DNA from: Bacteroidetes bacterium UBA4416 | GTDB lineage: Bacteria > Bacteroidota > Bacteroidia > B-17B0 > Aurantibacillaceae | Direction of reading: 5' to 3' | NCBI GenBank assembly: GCA_002390745.1 | Contig: DGQK01000012.1 | Coordinates: forward strand, 235,895 to 299,894 | Length of the DNA: 64,000 nt | Shown: positions 15,056-24,354 of the stretch, one piece after another | Position numbering within the stretch: the first letter of the stretch is position 1 | Layout of the letters: every line of letters starts with the position of its first letter | The notes under the pieces: generated by a model | The model's database searches: none | What the model saw: the letters and a program-made list of their open reading frames with translations, nothing else | Told to the model about the DNA's origin: nothing | Program-made: the position numbers and the translations under genes

Positions 15056-16948
15056 ATGTGCGGAATTGCGGGTATCTATAAATTTGAACGCGACCTTGTA
15101 AGGTATGACGAGCTGAAGCGCATGACTGACGCTATCCGTCACCGTGGACCTGACGGTGAGGGACAATGGTTGAATGAAACGGCTTCCGTGGGCTTGGCAC
15201 ACCGTAGGCTGTCTATTATCGACCTGAGCGAAAATGGGAAGCAGCCGATGCATTACGGCGAACAACGTTACACCATTGTGTTTAACGGCGAAATTTATAA
15301 TTACGTTGAACTAAAAGAACAGCTTCTTGCAAAAGGCTATGCATTTAAGTCGGACAGCGATACGGAAGTGTTGATGGCCTTATATGATCTGAAAAAAGAA
15401 AAATGCCTGGAAGATCTGGATGGGATGTTCGCTTTTGTGATCTGGGACAAAAAGGAAAAAATTCTGTTTTGCGCCCGGGACCGTTTCGGTGAGAAACCAT
15501 TTTTTTACCATTACGAGAAAGGAAAGCGTTTTGCCTTTGCATCAGAAATGAAAGCGCTTTTCGCATTGGGTATTTCAAAAGAAATGGATTCCCGGATGAT
15601 GTTTAATTACCTGAACGACCACTATATCATTTCTGATCCTGCTGACCGATCGAAAACATTTTATAGCGGCATCCAACGGCTGGAGCAGGCTCACTATCTG
15701 ATTATCCAGGAGAGCGGCGCGCTTCTGAAAAAGCAGTACTGGACAATCGACAGTCGGAATATAGACACAGAGATCAGTTTCGGAGATGCCTGTGACAAAT
15801 TCAAAGCACTGTTTTACCAGTCGATCAGCCGTCGTCTTAGAAGTGATGTGCCGGTAGGCTCCAGCTTATCCGGAGGCCTGGATAGTTCTTCCATCGTTTG
15901 CGGGATCAATGAGCTCACAAAAGGAAAACATCTGTCGCAGAATAGTTTTTCCGCACGTTTTTCCGACTTCGACAAGGATGAGGGAAAATACATTGATTAT
16001 GTGATCGAAAAAACAGGCATCAATGCCAATTATGTTTGGCCGGATGAGGCAGGATTTCTGGCGGATTTCAAGAGCCTATGTTATCACCAGGAGGAACCTT
16101 TTCCATCGGCGAGTATTTATGCACAGTATACTGTAATGAAGCTGGCTAAAGAAAAAGGAGTGACGGTTCTGCTCGATGGTCAGGGAGCGGATGAATCACT
16201 TGCAGGATATGAATTTTATTTCAACACCTTTTTAAAAGAGCTCCAGCTTGCCGGGGACCCTTCTTTCGAAAACCAGCGAAGTAAGCTGCTTGGAATGCAT
16301 GCGAGGTTCGTGGCAGATGAATATAAAGGCATCGGCGAATTCCGAAAAAGCAAGGCGGTGAAAGATTTGCTAAAGGATCTTGTGAGGCCGGTTTACCGGG
16401 TTATCAATCCGGCGAAATACAAGACCATCGATACCAGGAGCTATTCCCGTATCAGGCAGGAAGCATTATTCAATGAAGGTTTTCTTAATCAGTTCAATGA
16501 AAAAGACACCTATCGGATGGATGGAACGTTCCTTAATCTGAATGACCATTTAAAGCATAGTTTCTTTGTAAACAACCTGGAGGATTTGCTTCGATTTTCG
16601 GATAGGAACTCTATGGCTCATTCCCGTGAAGTTCGTTTGCCATTTCTCAATCACGAATTGGTACAGTTTATTTTTTCGCTTCCGTCTGCCTATAAGGTAA
16701 ATGATGGATGGAGTAAATATGTGCTCCGTAAATCTATGGAAGGTACATTGCCGGATGAAATCACCTGGCGTAAAGACAAGATCGGCTATGAACCACCGCA
16801 GAAAAAATGGATGGAGCATCCTGTAATGAAGGAACAGATCAACGACTTCAAGTCGGATCTTGTCAAAGACAGGATCCTTAACGCAAAAGCAGAGCTTACC
16901 AAAGACCAGGAGTTTGCCGTGCTTAATGTTGGTTATTTTAAACCGTGA
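15056..16948 (+). CDS. asnB: Asparagine synthase-type glutamine-hydrolysing amidotransferase, copy 1
   Basis: A 630-residue two-domain enzyme. The N-terminal glutaminase begins MCGIAGIYKFER, so Cys2 is free after Met removal, with RHRGPDGEG and FNGEIYNY following. The C-terminal AMP-forming synthetase has the PP-loop SSLSGGLDSSSI near residue 270. Glycan loci often carry AsnB homologues that amidate uronic acid carboxyls rather than aspartate. The location between two glycosyltransferases and a second copy two genes on make that role likely. Plain asparagine synthesis cannot be excluded. Confidence 0.88.
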   Translation: MCGIAGIYKFERDLVRYDELKRMTDAIRHRGPDGEGQWLNETASVGLAHRRLSIIDLSENGKQPMHYGEQRYTIVFNGEIYNYVELKEQLLAKGYAFKSDSDTEVLMALYDLKKEKCLEDLDGMFAFVIWDKKEKILFCARDRFGEKPFFYHYEKGKRFAFASEMKALFALGISKEMDSRMMFNYLNDHYIISDPADRSKTFYSGIQRLEQAHYLIIQESGALLKKQYWTIDSRNIDTEISFGDACDKFKALFYQSISRRLRSDVPVGSSLSGGLDSSSIVCGINELTKGKHLSQNSFSARFSDFDKDEGKYIDYVIEKTGINANYVWPDEAGFLADFKSLCYHQEEPFPSASIYAQYTVMKLAKEKGVTVLLDGQGADESLAGYEFYFNTFLKELQLAGDPSFENQRSKLLGMHARFVADEYKGIGEFRKSKAVKDLLKDLVRPVYRVINPAKYKTIDTRSYSRIRQEALFNEGFLNQFNEKDTYRMDGTFLNLNDHLKHSFFVNNLEDLLRFSDRNSMAHSREVRLPFLNHELVQFIFSLPSAYKVNDGWSKYVLRKSMEGTLPDEITWRKDKIGYEPPQKKWMEHPVMKEQINDFKSDLVKDRILNAKAELTKDQEFAVLNVGYFKP

Positions 16949-18123
16949 AGAAACAGGCACTCATTATATGTTATTCTCATCATGCCTCCGAACCCAGGCT
17001 GCTAAAGGTAGTGAGTGCGCTGAAAAACGATTTTTCTATAACCACTGCCGGCTATTCGGGCCTCAAAGAAAATAAGGAGGTGAAGTTCATTCAGTTGCAG
17101 CAGGTAGTTCCTCAACCCTTGAAAATAACCTTTCACCACAACAAACCTATACTTATCAGGAAATTTGGAAGCCTGCTGGAAAAAGTATATTTGAAACTCT
17201 TCCGGAAACTCAAAGGTTATTTTTTTTCACCTGACGACTTCGACGTTTTGAAAGGACAGCGTTATGATCTTGTCATCGGACACCACCCGAACAGCCTGGA
17301 GTTGGCTTCGCGTTTATCGGAGCTTTATGACGCCCGGCTGGTATTCAACTGCCATGAGTATTACCCGCTTGAGTTTGATAATAATCCGGTATGGATGCGT
17401 TACGAAAAACCCGTTGTTGACTTTTTGCTTAATAAATATAGATCAAAGATCAACCTGTGGCTTACCGTTTCACATCATATTCAAAAAGAGTATGAACGGA
17501 ATTTTGATGCAAGCTGCTTTTTGCTTTATAACAGTAAACCATACACGGCCATTCCTTTCAGGGAAGCCGACCCCGGTGCGATCAGGATTATCCATCACGG
17601 TGGGGCCATGCCGGAACGAAAACTGGAACAAATGATCGAAGTGTTTTCGCAACTGCCTTCCTGTTTTTCGATGGATATGATGTTGGTCCCTACCAGTAAG
17701 GATTACCTTGAAGAGCTGAAAGTCAATTACAGCCATGTAAAGAACCTTAAGTTCAGGGAACCGGTGCCGACGCCTGATATAGTAAAAGAAATCAGCCGGT
17801 ACGATATCGGGCTGTTCTTTCTTGGCGAAGATATTTTCAATTATAAATACTGCCTTCCGAACAAATTGTTTGAATATATTCAGGCAAGGCTTTGTGTAAT
17901 GATCACACCTAACCCCGAAATGAAAGAACTGGTAGAGGCGTATGAAATCGGCTATGTGTCGCCGTCCTATGATACAGCAGATTGCCTGTCGGTGTTTAAA
18001 GAGCTGGACGTAGAGAAGATCAACCGGGCGAAACAGAATTGCGAGCGTGCAGCGAGGGATTATGATTCTGTAAAAAATGAGCAGGAACTTTTAAAAGTGG
18101 TTAATCAATTATGTGCGGCATAG
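16945..18123 (+). CDS. GT-B glycosyltransferase, paralogue A
   Basis: A 392-residue protein of the family 4-like GT-B fold. It begins MKKQALIICYSHHASEPR, has LVFNCHEYYPLE mid-protein and the C-terminal donor-site region LPNKLFEYIQARL. It starts with GTG four bases before the asnB stop ends (GTGA overlap) and overlaps the second asnB by 13 bases. The gene at 21245 shares its start (LIICY), the HEY motif and the LPNK-x-F-x-YIQARL block, so the two are duplicates. The substrate is unknown. Confidence 0.82.
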   Translation: MKKQALIICYSHHASEPRLLKVVSALKNDFSITTAGYSGLKENKEVKFIQLQQVVPQPLKITFHHNKPILIRKFGSLLEKVYLKLFRKLKGYFFSPDDFDVLKGQRYDLVIGHHPNSLELASRLSELYDARLVFNCHEYYPLEFDNNPVWMRYEKPVVDFLLNKYRSKINLWLTVSHHIQKEYERNFDASCFLLYNSKPYTAIPFREADPGAIRIIHHGGAMPERKLEQMIEVFSQLPSCFSMDMMLVPTSKDYLEELKVNYSHVKNLKFREPVPTPDIVKEISRYDIGLFFLGEDIFNYKYCLPNKLFEYIQARLCVMITPNPEMKELVEAYEIGYVSPSYDTADCLSVFKELDVEKINRAKQNCERAARDYDSVKNEQELLKVVNQLCAA

Positions 18124-20078
18124 CAGGAATATACCGGTTGAATGGAAATGTCAATCTGGAAGAGATAAAGACGTTTACGGATAGCCTGCGTCACCGGGGG
18201 CCGGATGGATCGGGATACGAGCTTTTGGATGATGGTCAGCTGGCATTAGGGCATCGCCGGCTTTCGATTCTCGATCTGAGTGAGGGAGGTAAACAGCCGA
18301 TGTATGGCATTGACGACAGGTATTGTATTACTTACAACGGTGAGGTATATAACTTTATCGAGATCCGGAAAGAACTGCAGGGTCTCGGATATACCTTTAA
18401 AACCACCAGTGATACGGAAGTAATCCTGGCAGCTTATCATCAATGGAAGGACGAGTGTTTTCATAAGTTCAATGGGATGTGGGCCATCGGGATCTGGGAT
18501 AAGGCAGAGAGAAAGTTATTATTGTCACGCGATCGCTTTGGCGTCAAGCCTTTGTTCTATTCTTTTATTCCCGGAAAAGAGCTGGCCTTTGCTTCGGAAA
18601 CAATCGCTTTCAAGTATTTAAAGGATCGGGCGCCGCGCATCAGCGACCGGAACTTTGTGTATGCGATGCAGGATATGGCAACGGTAGAAGCTATGGGGTA
18701 TACAATTTATGATAATGTATTCCAGCTGCTGCCGGGTCACCTGATCCGTTTTGATAAAAATAGTAATCATATTAAACAGGAACGCTGGTGGCATACCTAC
18801 GAGCACCTTGTCAAACCGCCGCAGCGTTACGAGGAACAGGTGGAGCAGTTCTATGAATTATTCAAGGATGCCTGCCGTATCCGTATGCGAAGTGATGTTC
18901 CTATCGCTTCGGCCTTAAGTGGAGGGATGGATTCCTCTTCGGTCTATTGTATGCTCCACCACCTGATGTCCGGAAACGATAATAAAGAAAGGATTTCCGA
19001 TAACTGGCAGAAAGCATTTGTAGGCATATTTCCGGATACGCCGGTCGATGAAAAAAAATACGCGGATGAAGTGATCAACTACATTGGCGTTCCCCCGGTG
19101 TACGTGCCACCCGATTATAAAAACCTGGCGCAGGATGTGGTGAACTACACGCGCCGGATGGACGCGATCACAAACACGCCGATTACGGTAGTGTCTGATA
19201 TTTATAAAGCTATGCATGATAATGGCATTGTGGTATCAATGGATGGACACGGGGCGGATGAATTGCTTTTCGGCTATGTAGCTTCTGTAAAAGAAGTGTA
19301 CTATACGGCCGAAACAAGCGGAGATAGTGAATACAGCGATGATATTTTAAATACGTACCTGAATACGCTTCCCGGAGAACGCCGGGCGCATGAAAAAGAG
19401 ATCACTGTAAAACGCGGCAAGTACATTGCTGATTTTGAAAAACGGCTCCATGCTCAGCCTGCATTGGTTAAAGCACTTAAGCGCTTGAAGCAACGGTTTT
19501 CACCGGAACAGGCCTTATTCAATAATGCCTTTCGCTCTTCTTCATGGTACAAAGATATTGGAGAGGTAACATTAAGCTCCTTATCGGATCGCCCATATAA
19601 CTTTAATAAAATGAATCGCGATGACCGGGAATTGGCCCTGGATTTCCACCTGACGGATATTCCCTACAATATGCGCGATTTTGATCGTGGCGCTATGTTC
19701 AATGGCATCGAAATCCGGATGCCCTTTATGGATTACAGGTTGGTAAGCTTTTTGTTTTCACTGCCAACCAAGTCTAAGGTTGGCCATGGCTATACCAAAC
19801 GCATCCTCCGCGATGCCATGAAACAAAAAATGCCGGAGTCAATCCGCACCCGTACGTTAAAAATAGGTCTTGGCGCTCCTTTGGACTATTGGTTCAGCCA
19901 TGAGCTGAAAGAGTTGTTGCTGGATGCCTTACATTCACAGAAATTTAAGCAAAGCCCTTATTGGAACGCCACTGAAATCATCGCGTTTGCAGATGACCGG
20001 TTTAAATCCGGCGAGCGGTTCAGTGTATCGGAAGCCCAACAACTCTGGAATATACTGAATGGTTATTTATTACTTTAA
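18111..20078 (+). CDS. asnB: Asparagine synthase-type glutamine-hydrolysing amidotransferase, copy 2
   Basis: A 655-residue protein with the same layout as the copy at 15056: MCGIAGIYRLNG with Cys2, RHRGPDGSG, YNGEVYNF, then the synthetase PP-loop ALSGGMDSSSVY. It differs widely from copy 1 in the C-terminal half, so the two are diverged paralogues rather than a recent duplication, and they probably act on different acceptors. It overlaps the upstream glycosyltransferase by 13 bases and is followed 9 bases later by a WbpG-type amidotransferase. Confidence 0.88.
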   Translation: MCGIAGIYRLNGNVNLEEIKTFTDSLRHRGPDGSGYELLDDGQLALGHRRLSILDLSEGGKQPMYGIDDRYCITYNGEVYNFIEIRKELQGLGYTFKTTSDTEVILAAYHQWKDECFHKFNGMWAIGIWDKAERKLLLSRDRFGVKPLFYSFIPGKELAFASETIAFKYLKDRAPRISDRNFVYAMQDMATVEAMGYTIYDNVFQLLPGHLIRFDKNSNHIKQERWWHTYEHLVKPPQRYEEQVEQFYELFKDACRIRMRSDVPIASALSGGMDSSSVYCMLHHLMSGNDNKERISDNWQKAFVGIFPDTPVDEKKYADEVINYIGVPPVYVPPDYKNLAQDVVNYTRRMDAITNTPITVVSDIYKAMHDNGIVVSMDGHGADELLFGYVASVKEVYYTAETSGDSEYSDDILNTYLNTLPGERRAHEKEITVKRGKYIADFEKRLHAQPALVKALKRLKQRFSPEQALFNNAFRSSSWYKDIGEVTLSSLSDRPYNFNKMNRDDRELALDFHLTDIPYNMRDFDRGAMFNGIEIRMPFMDYRLVSFLFSLPTKSKVGHGYTKRILRDAMKQKMPESIRTRTLKIGLGAPLDYWFSHELKELLLDALHSQKFKQSPYWNATEIIAFADDRFKSGERFSVSEAQQLWNILNGYLLL

Positions 20079-20087
20079 GAACTACGA

Positions 20088-21248
20088 ATGAAACAAACAA
20101 TTTGCACAAAATGCATCCTGGATACGACCTCGAAACTGATTAGCTTCGATCAGAATGGGGTTTGCAACTTCTGCCATAAATTCGATGAAGATGCGAAGGA
20201 TGTGCTTTATGTGTCTGATGAGATCAAACGCGAACGTTTCACTAAAGAGATTCAGCGGATCAAAAAACTAGGCGAGGGTAAACAATACGATTGCATACTC
20301 GGTCTGAGTGGCGGTGTGGACAGCTCGTATCTGGCGATCATTGCCAAGGAACAGGGGCTTCGTCCACTGGTGGTACATTTTGACAATGGCTGGAACAGCG
20401 AGCTGGCGGTAAAGAATATTGAGAACATAGTGAGCAGGCTTGGTTTTGATCTTTATACTTACGTGATTGACTGGGAATTGTTCAAGGATGCGCAAAAGTC
20501 TTATATCAAGGCTTCAGTGCTGGATATGGAAGTGCCGACTGACATGCTCATTTTTGCCGTGCTCTTCGACATCGCAAAGAAATATAAAATAAAAACCATT
20601 CTGTCGGGTTACAACCTGGCTACCGAAGGTGTATTACCGCGGGATTGGAGCTATGAGCGAAAATTCGATGCGGTGAATTTCAGGAACATCATCAGAAAGC
20701 ATGGAAATCCAAAAACACTAAAAAAATTCCCTTACCTGGGATATTACAGGCATCATATCTACAAAAATTATTACCAGATTAATCTGGTGGCCCTGTTGAA
20801 CCATCTGAACTATAAAAAGGCGGAAGTTAAAAAAAGGCTGATGGCGGAACTGGACTGGCAGGATTATGGTGGAAAGCATTATGAATCCATCTGGACGCGC
20901 TTTTACCAGGGATATATTCTTCCAAAGAAATTCAATATCGACAAGCGCAAGGCTCATCTTTCCAACCTTATTCTTAACGGGGAGCTTACCCGGGAACAGG
21001 CTCTGGAGCAAATGAAGGAAGAGCCTTATCCGGCAGAGCTTCAAATGGAGGATAAGCAATATGTGTGTAAAAAATTCGGATTTACACTACCTGAGTTTGA
21101 TGCGCTGATGGCTCTAAAAGAGGTGCCTCATGCGGCATATGGCCAGGAAACAGATTCTCCGAAAAAAATGAAAATTTTTGAACGGATCAGTCTTATCGTT
21201 TTATTCCAGTTCTTTTATCGCTTCAAAATAATCAGGCGTCCTCAATGA
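20088..21248 (+). CDS. wbpG: WbpG-type N-acetyl sugar amidotransferase, copy 1
   Basis: A 386-residue PP-loop ATPase. An N-terminal zinc ribbon (CTKC and CNFC), the ATP loop ILGLSGGVDSSYLA and PLVVHFDNGWNSELA are the family hallmarks. Known relatives (WbpG, PseA) use ammonia from HisH/HisF to convert an N-acetyl group to an acetamidino group on a nucleotide sugar. The required HisH/HisF pair is at the start of this operon. The last 40 residues are basic and hydrophobic and extend past the core. It overlaps the next glycosyltransferase by 4 bases. Confidence 0.88.
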   Translation: MKQTICTKCILDTTSKLISFDQNGVCNFCHKFDEDAKDVLYVSDEIKRERFTKEIQRIKKLGEGKQYDCILGLSGGVDSSYLAIIAKEQGLRPLVVHFDNGWNSELAVKNIENIVSRLGFDLYTYVIDWELFKDAQKSYIKASVLDMEVPTDMLIFAVLFDIAKKYKIKTILSGYNLATEGVLPRDWSYERKFDAVNFRNIIRKHGNPKTLKKFPYLGYYRHHIYKNYYQINLVALLNHLNYKKAEVKKRLMAELDWQDYGGKHYESIWTRFYQGYILPKKFNIDKRKAHLSNLILNGELTREQALEQMKEEPYPAELQMEDKQYVCKKFGFTLPEFDALMALKEVPHAAYGQETDSPKKMKIFERISLIVLFQFFYRFKIIRRPQ

Positions 21249-22429
21249 AAAAGCGTTGTCTGATTATTTGTTATACCGCACTGGCCGATGACCCGCGCGT
21301 GATCAAGCATTATGAGGCCTTGAAGGAGAGTTATGAGGTGTTTACGGCTGGTGTCTCCGCAATCGGTACGGAACAAAAATTTATGAAGATCAGCGAATCG
21401 CATTTTTGGAACAGCTTAAATACAACTGCGAAGCAAGTGCAATGGAAGTGGTTGTTATTTCTACCCGCCAAACTTTTAAATTTCCTTCGTTTTAAACTTT
21501 TCCGAAAGCTATACCTGCTACGGTATTGGGATCTGAAAAGGCTCTATGATTTTATCCGGCTGCGTCAATTGCGTCATGTGGAGCTCATTATTGCAAACGA
21601 TTTGAATACGCTGCCATTGGCCGCGGCAATTTCCGGGAAAAGAACGAAGCTTGTTTACGACGCGCACGAGTATCACGCGGAGGAATATGCTGAAAATGAA
21701 TTTTGGCGCCATTATAATCAGCCACTGATAAATTATTTACACAAACGCTATATTTCCAGGGCAGATTCCTGCATGACGGTGAGCACCAATATCGCCAGGC
21801 GCTATGAGAGCGAATACAAGAAGCCCTTTGACGTTATTCTTAATGCGCCACCCTACGTGCCTGTGGAACCGTCCGTAACCAATCCCGGAAAGATTCGTCT
21901 CGCTTATTCAGGGATGTATGGCCCGAGCAGAAAAGTAAAAGAAATCATACAAGCCATGGATTTGCTTCCATCCGCTTATGAACTACATTTGCTAATAGCC
22001 AATCAATCAGAAGAACTGAAAAGGGTCCTGCAAAAATCGGCATCGGCTCATCGTATCTTTCTTCATCCGGCAGTGAGCCTGAATGTGGTTTCCAGATTTC
22101 TCAACCAATTTGATATCGGTGTACATTTGATGTCAGCCAATAATTTTAATAATGACAATGCGCTTCCCAATAAGTACTTTCAATACATACAGGCCAGGCT
22201 GGTAACCGTTTTTGGGCCGCTCTCAGAAATAGGAGCATTTACAAGGCAATATGATACAGGTATCATTCTTGATGCTTATACAGAAAATGATCTGGCTTCT
22301 TCTATACTAAAGCTGTCGGTCGACGATATAAGTCGTATTAAAAAAAACAATGACGCAAATGCAAAACGTTTTTGTGAAGAGAACGAAATTCTTAAATTAA
22401 AACAGATCTATCAACAGGTAATGTCATAA
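21245..22429 (+). CDS. GT-B glycosyltransferase, paralogue B
   Basis: A 394-residue GT-B fold protein beginning MKKRCLIICYTALADDPR. LVYDAHEYHAEEY and LPNKYFQYIQARL align with the paralogue at 16945. A basic stretch near residues 75-105 (KLFRKLYLLRYWDLKRLY) probably contacts the membrane. It presumably adds an adjoining sugar of the repeat unit. Sitting after WbpG copy 1, it may use the amidinated sugar as donor; that is inference only. Confidence 0.82.
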   Translation: MKKRCLIICYTALADDPRVIKHYEALKESYEVFTAGVSAIGTEQKFMKISESHFWNSLNTTAKQVQWKWLLFLPAKLLNFLRFKLFRKLYLLRYWDLKRLYDFIRLRQLRHVELIIANDLNTLPLAAAISGKRTKLVYDAHEYHAEEYAENEFWRHYNQPLINYLHKRYISRADSCMTVSTNIARRYESEYKKPFDVILNAPPYVPVEPSVTNPGKIRLAYSGMYGPSRKVKEIIQAMDLLPSAYELHLLIANQSEELKRVLQKSASAHRIFLHPAVSLNVVSRFLNQFDIGVHLMSANNFNNDNALPNKYFQYIQARLVTVFGPLSEIGAFTRQYDTGIILDAYTENDLASSILKLSVDDISRIKKNNDANAKRFCEENEILKLKQIYQQVMS

Positions 22430-22431
22430 CG

Positions 22432-23073
22432 ATGGTTTCAATAATTATAACCGCCTACAACTACGAGAAATATATTGAGAGGGCTATCAGGAGCTGTCTT
22501 GATCAGTCGTTGTCAGAAAATCAGTACGAGATCATTGTTGTGAATGATTGCAGTACCGATAATACCTCAAAGATCCTTGAGAATTACCAGGAGCAAGTGC
22601 GGGTCTTTAATATGGAGCAGAATGTGGGATTGGCCGCAGCCCGGAATTTTGCTTTGAAAAAAGCGCTCGGGCAATTCGTGGTATTTCTCGATGCAGATGA
22701 TTACATCCAGCGTGATCTGCTGCTTATAGAAAAAACATTTTTATCTGAGAATAATGCTCTGGATGCAGTGTCGGTAGATTATTACCTGGTAGATGAGCGG
22801 GGAAATCATCTCGAACATGTGAATTGCGAAGAAAAGCCGATCGCCTGCGGGATTATGTTTCGTAAAGATCTTTTATTTGATGTCGGCTTGTATGACGAAG
22901 GTTTCAGAGCCCGGGAAGAGGAAGATCTCAGAATAAGGTTCTTGAAAAAACATTCTATTTATAATATCATTCTGCCTTTATACCGTTATAGAATGCATGA
23001 CCATAATCTCACCAAGAATGAAGGCGAAATGAAAAAGTATAAAAAACGCCTTGACGATAAGCATGCGGAATAA
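22432..23073 (+). CDS. Short family 2 glycosyltransferase
   Basis: A 213-residue GT-A protein with MVSIIITAYNYEKYIERAI, IVVNDCSTDNT and VFLDADDY (the DxD metal site). The acceptor-side signature REEEDLRIRF follows. It is shorter than most family 2 enzymes because it stops after the catalytic core, with no membrane helices. No frameshift remnant is visible after it, so it looks intact. The next gene starts 11 bases before its stop. Confidence 0.87.
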   Translation: MVSIIITAYNYEKYIERAIRSCLDQSLSENQYEIIVVNDCSTDNTSKILENYQEQVRVFNMEQNVGLAAARNFALKKALGQFVVFLDADDYIQRDLLLIEKTFLSENNALDAVSVDYYLVDERGNHLEHVNCEEKPIACGIMFRKDLLFDVGLYDEGFRAREEEDLRIRFLKKHSIYNIILPLYRYRMHDHNLTKNEGEMKKYKKRLDDKHAE

Positions 23074-23602
23074 CGAAGAGCTTTTGCAAGGAAGTACTGT
23101 TTTTCTTAGGTTTTTAAACCTGGCTGATGTGAATGACACTTATCTTTCCTGGCTGCAGGATGCAGAAGTTATGCAGGGTATCGCAACTTCAGGCTATACA
23201 ATGGAAAATCTGCGGGATTATGTCAGCTCGCGTATCAACAATCCCTCGGTTGCATTTTTTGCTATTTGTGATCGGCAATCAGGAACGCACATCGGCAATG
23301 TGAAATTGGATTTTTATGATGAAAAAGCCCGTGTTTCCGAGCTTGGACTGTTGATAGGAAACAAAGCATACTGGGGAAAGGGAATAGGTTATGAAGCCTG
23401 CAAACTGGCATTGAACTATGGCTTCGGAGCAATGGGGCTTCGTAAAATTTACCTTGCAGTTTATGGGAATAACCCGAATGCCAAAAGGCTTTATGAAAAG
23501 CTGGGTTTTCAACTGGAAGGTACTTTGAGAAAACACGTAGCTGTAGAAGGCTTATATTATGACAAGTACCTGATGGGAATCTTTAAAGAAGAGTTATTAT
23601 GA
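23063..23602 (+). CDS. GNAT N-acetyltransferase (RimJ/PseH/SpsD-like)
   Basis: A 179-residue acetyl-CoA-dependent acetyltransferase. The acetyl-CoA loop is in NKAYWGKGIGYEA and the family stretch YGNNPNAKRLYEKLGFQLEG follows. The ATG at 23063 is preferred to an upstream TTG. In nonulosonic acid and spore-coat sugar loci such enzymes acetylate an amino sugar nucleotide made by an aminotransferase. Its position just before a SpsF-like, aminotransferase, SDR and NeuB set supports that role. Confidence 0.85.
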   Translation: MRNNEELLQGSTVFLRFLNLADVNDTYLSWLQDAEVMQGIATSGYTMENLRDYVSSRINNPSVAFFAICDRQSGTHIGNVKLDFYDEKARVSELGLLIGNKAYWGKGIGYEACKLALNYGFGAMGLRKIYLAVYGNNPNAKRLYEKLGFQLEGTLRKHVAVEGLYYDKYLMGIFKEELL

Positions 23603-24354
23603 ATCTGCTGATTATTCAGGCCCGAATGGGCTCGACAAGGCTCCCCGGGAAAGTTCTTAAAAAGATAAAGGGTATTCCATTGCTGGAGTTGCAGCAGATG
23701 CGCATTCGCGATGCCCGCCTCGTAGATAAGATCGTTATTGCCACTACCGTTAATCCGGAGGATGATGCGATCGAGCAATTCTGCAAAGATCGCGCGATAC
23801 AGTACTCGCGGGGAAGTGATTGGGATGTGTTGGACCGTTACTACCAGGCAGCTAAAGCTCATGCACCGACCAATGTAATTCGTATAACATCCGATTGTCC
23901 CTTACATCATCATACGGTCATTGATTTTGTGATTGGTGAATATCTGAAGTCCGGTAAGGATTATTTTTCGAATAGCAATCATGAGCCTGATGTGCTGGAA
24001 GACGGGTTTGATGTAGAGGTATTCTCTTTCGAAGCCCTGGAAACGGCCTGGAAAGAGGCAAAGTTGCTTTCCGAGCGCGAGCACGTTACGCCATATATCA
24101 AAAACTCTGGGAAGTTCAGCTGCGGTTGGAAAAAGTACAATGCAGATTATCAGTACAAGCTTTCGGTGGATTCCGAAAACGACTATAAAATGGCCGAAGC
24201 TGTTTTTTCCAGCTTCGATTCCATTAACGGTTTTGGGATGAACGAAGTCGTTTCCCTTTTGCAGCGGAGGCCTGAAATCCTACAGCTAAACAAAGACAGT
24301 ATGATCAATTCAGGCTATCATAAATCAATTCAAAATGACCAGGAAATAACATGA
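23599..24354 (+). CDS. spsF: SpsF-like cytidylyltransferase (CMP-nonulosonate synthetase family)
   Basis: A 251-residue nucleotidyltransferase. The CTP loop reads IIQARMGSTRLPGKVLK, with RITSDCPLHHH as the metal site region. It resembles SpsF and acylneuraminate or Kdo cytidylyltransferases, which activate alpha-keto acid sugars as CMP derivatives. It overlaps both neighbours by 4 bases. With NeuB three genes downstream it probably activates the product of that synthase. The exact sugar is unknown. Confidence 0.83.
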   Translation: MNLLIIQARMGSTRLPGKVLKKIKGIPLLELQQMRIRDARLVDKIVIATTVNPEDDAIEQFCKDRAIQYSRGSDWDVLDRYYQAAKAHAPTNVIRITSDCPLHHHTVIDFVIGEYLKSGKDYFSNSNHEPDVLEDGFDVEVFSFEALETAWKEAKLLSEREHVTPYIKNSGKFSCGWKKYNADYQYKLSVDSENDYKMAEAVFSSFDSINGFGMNEVVSLLQRRPEILQLNKDSMINSGYHKSIQNDQEIT

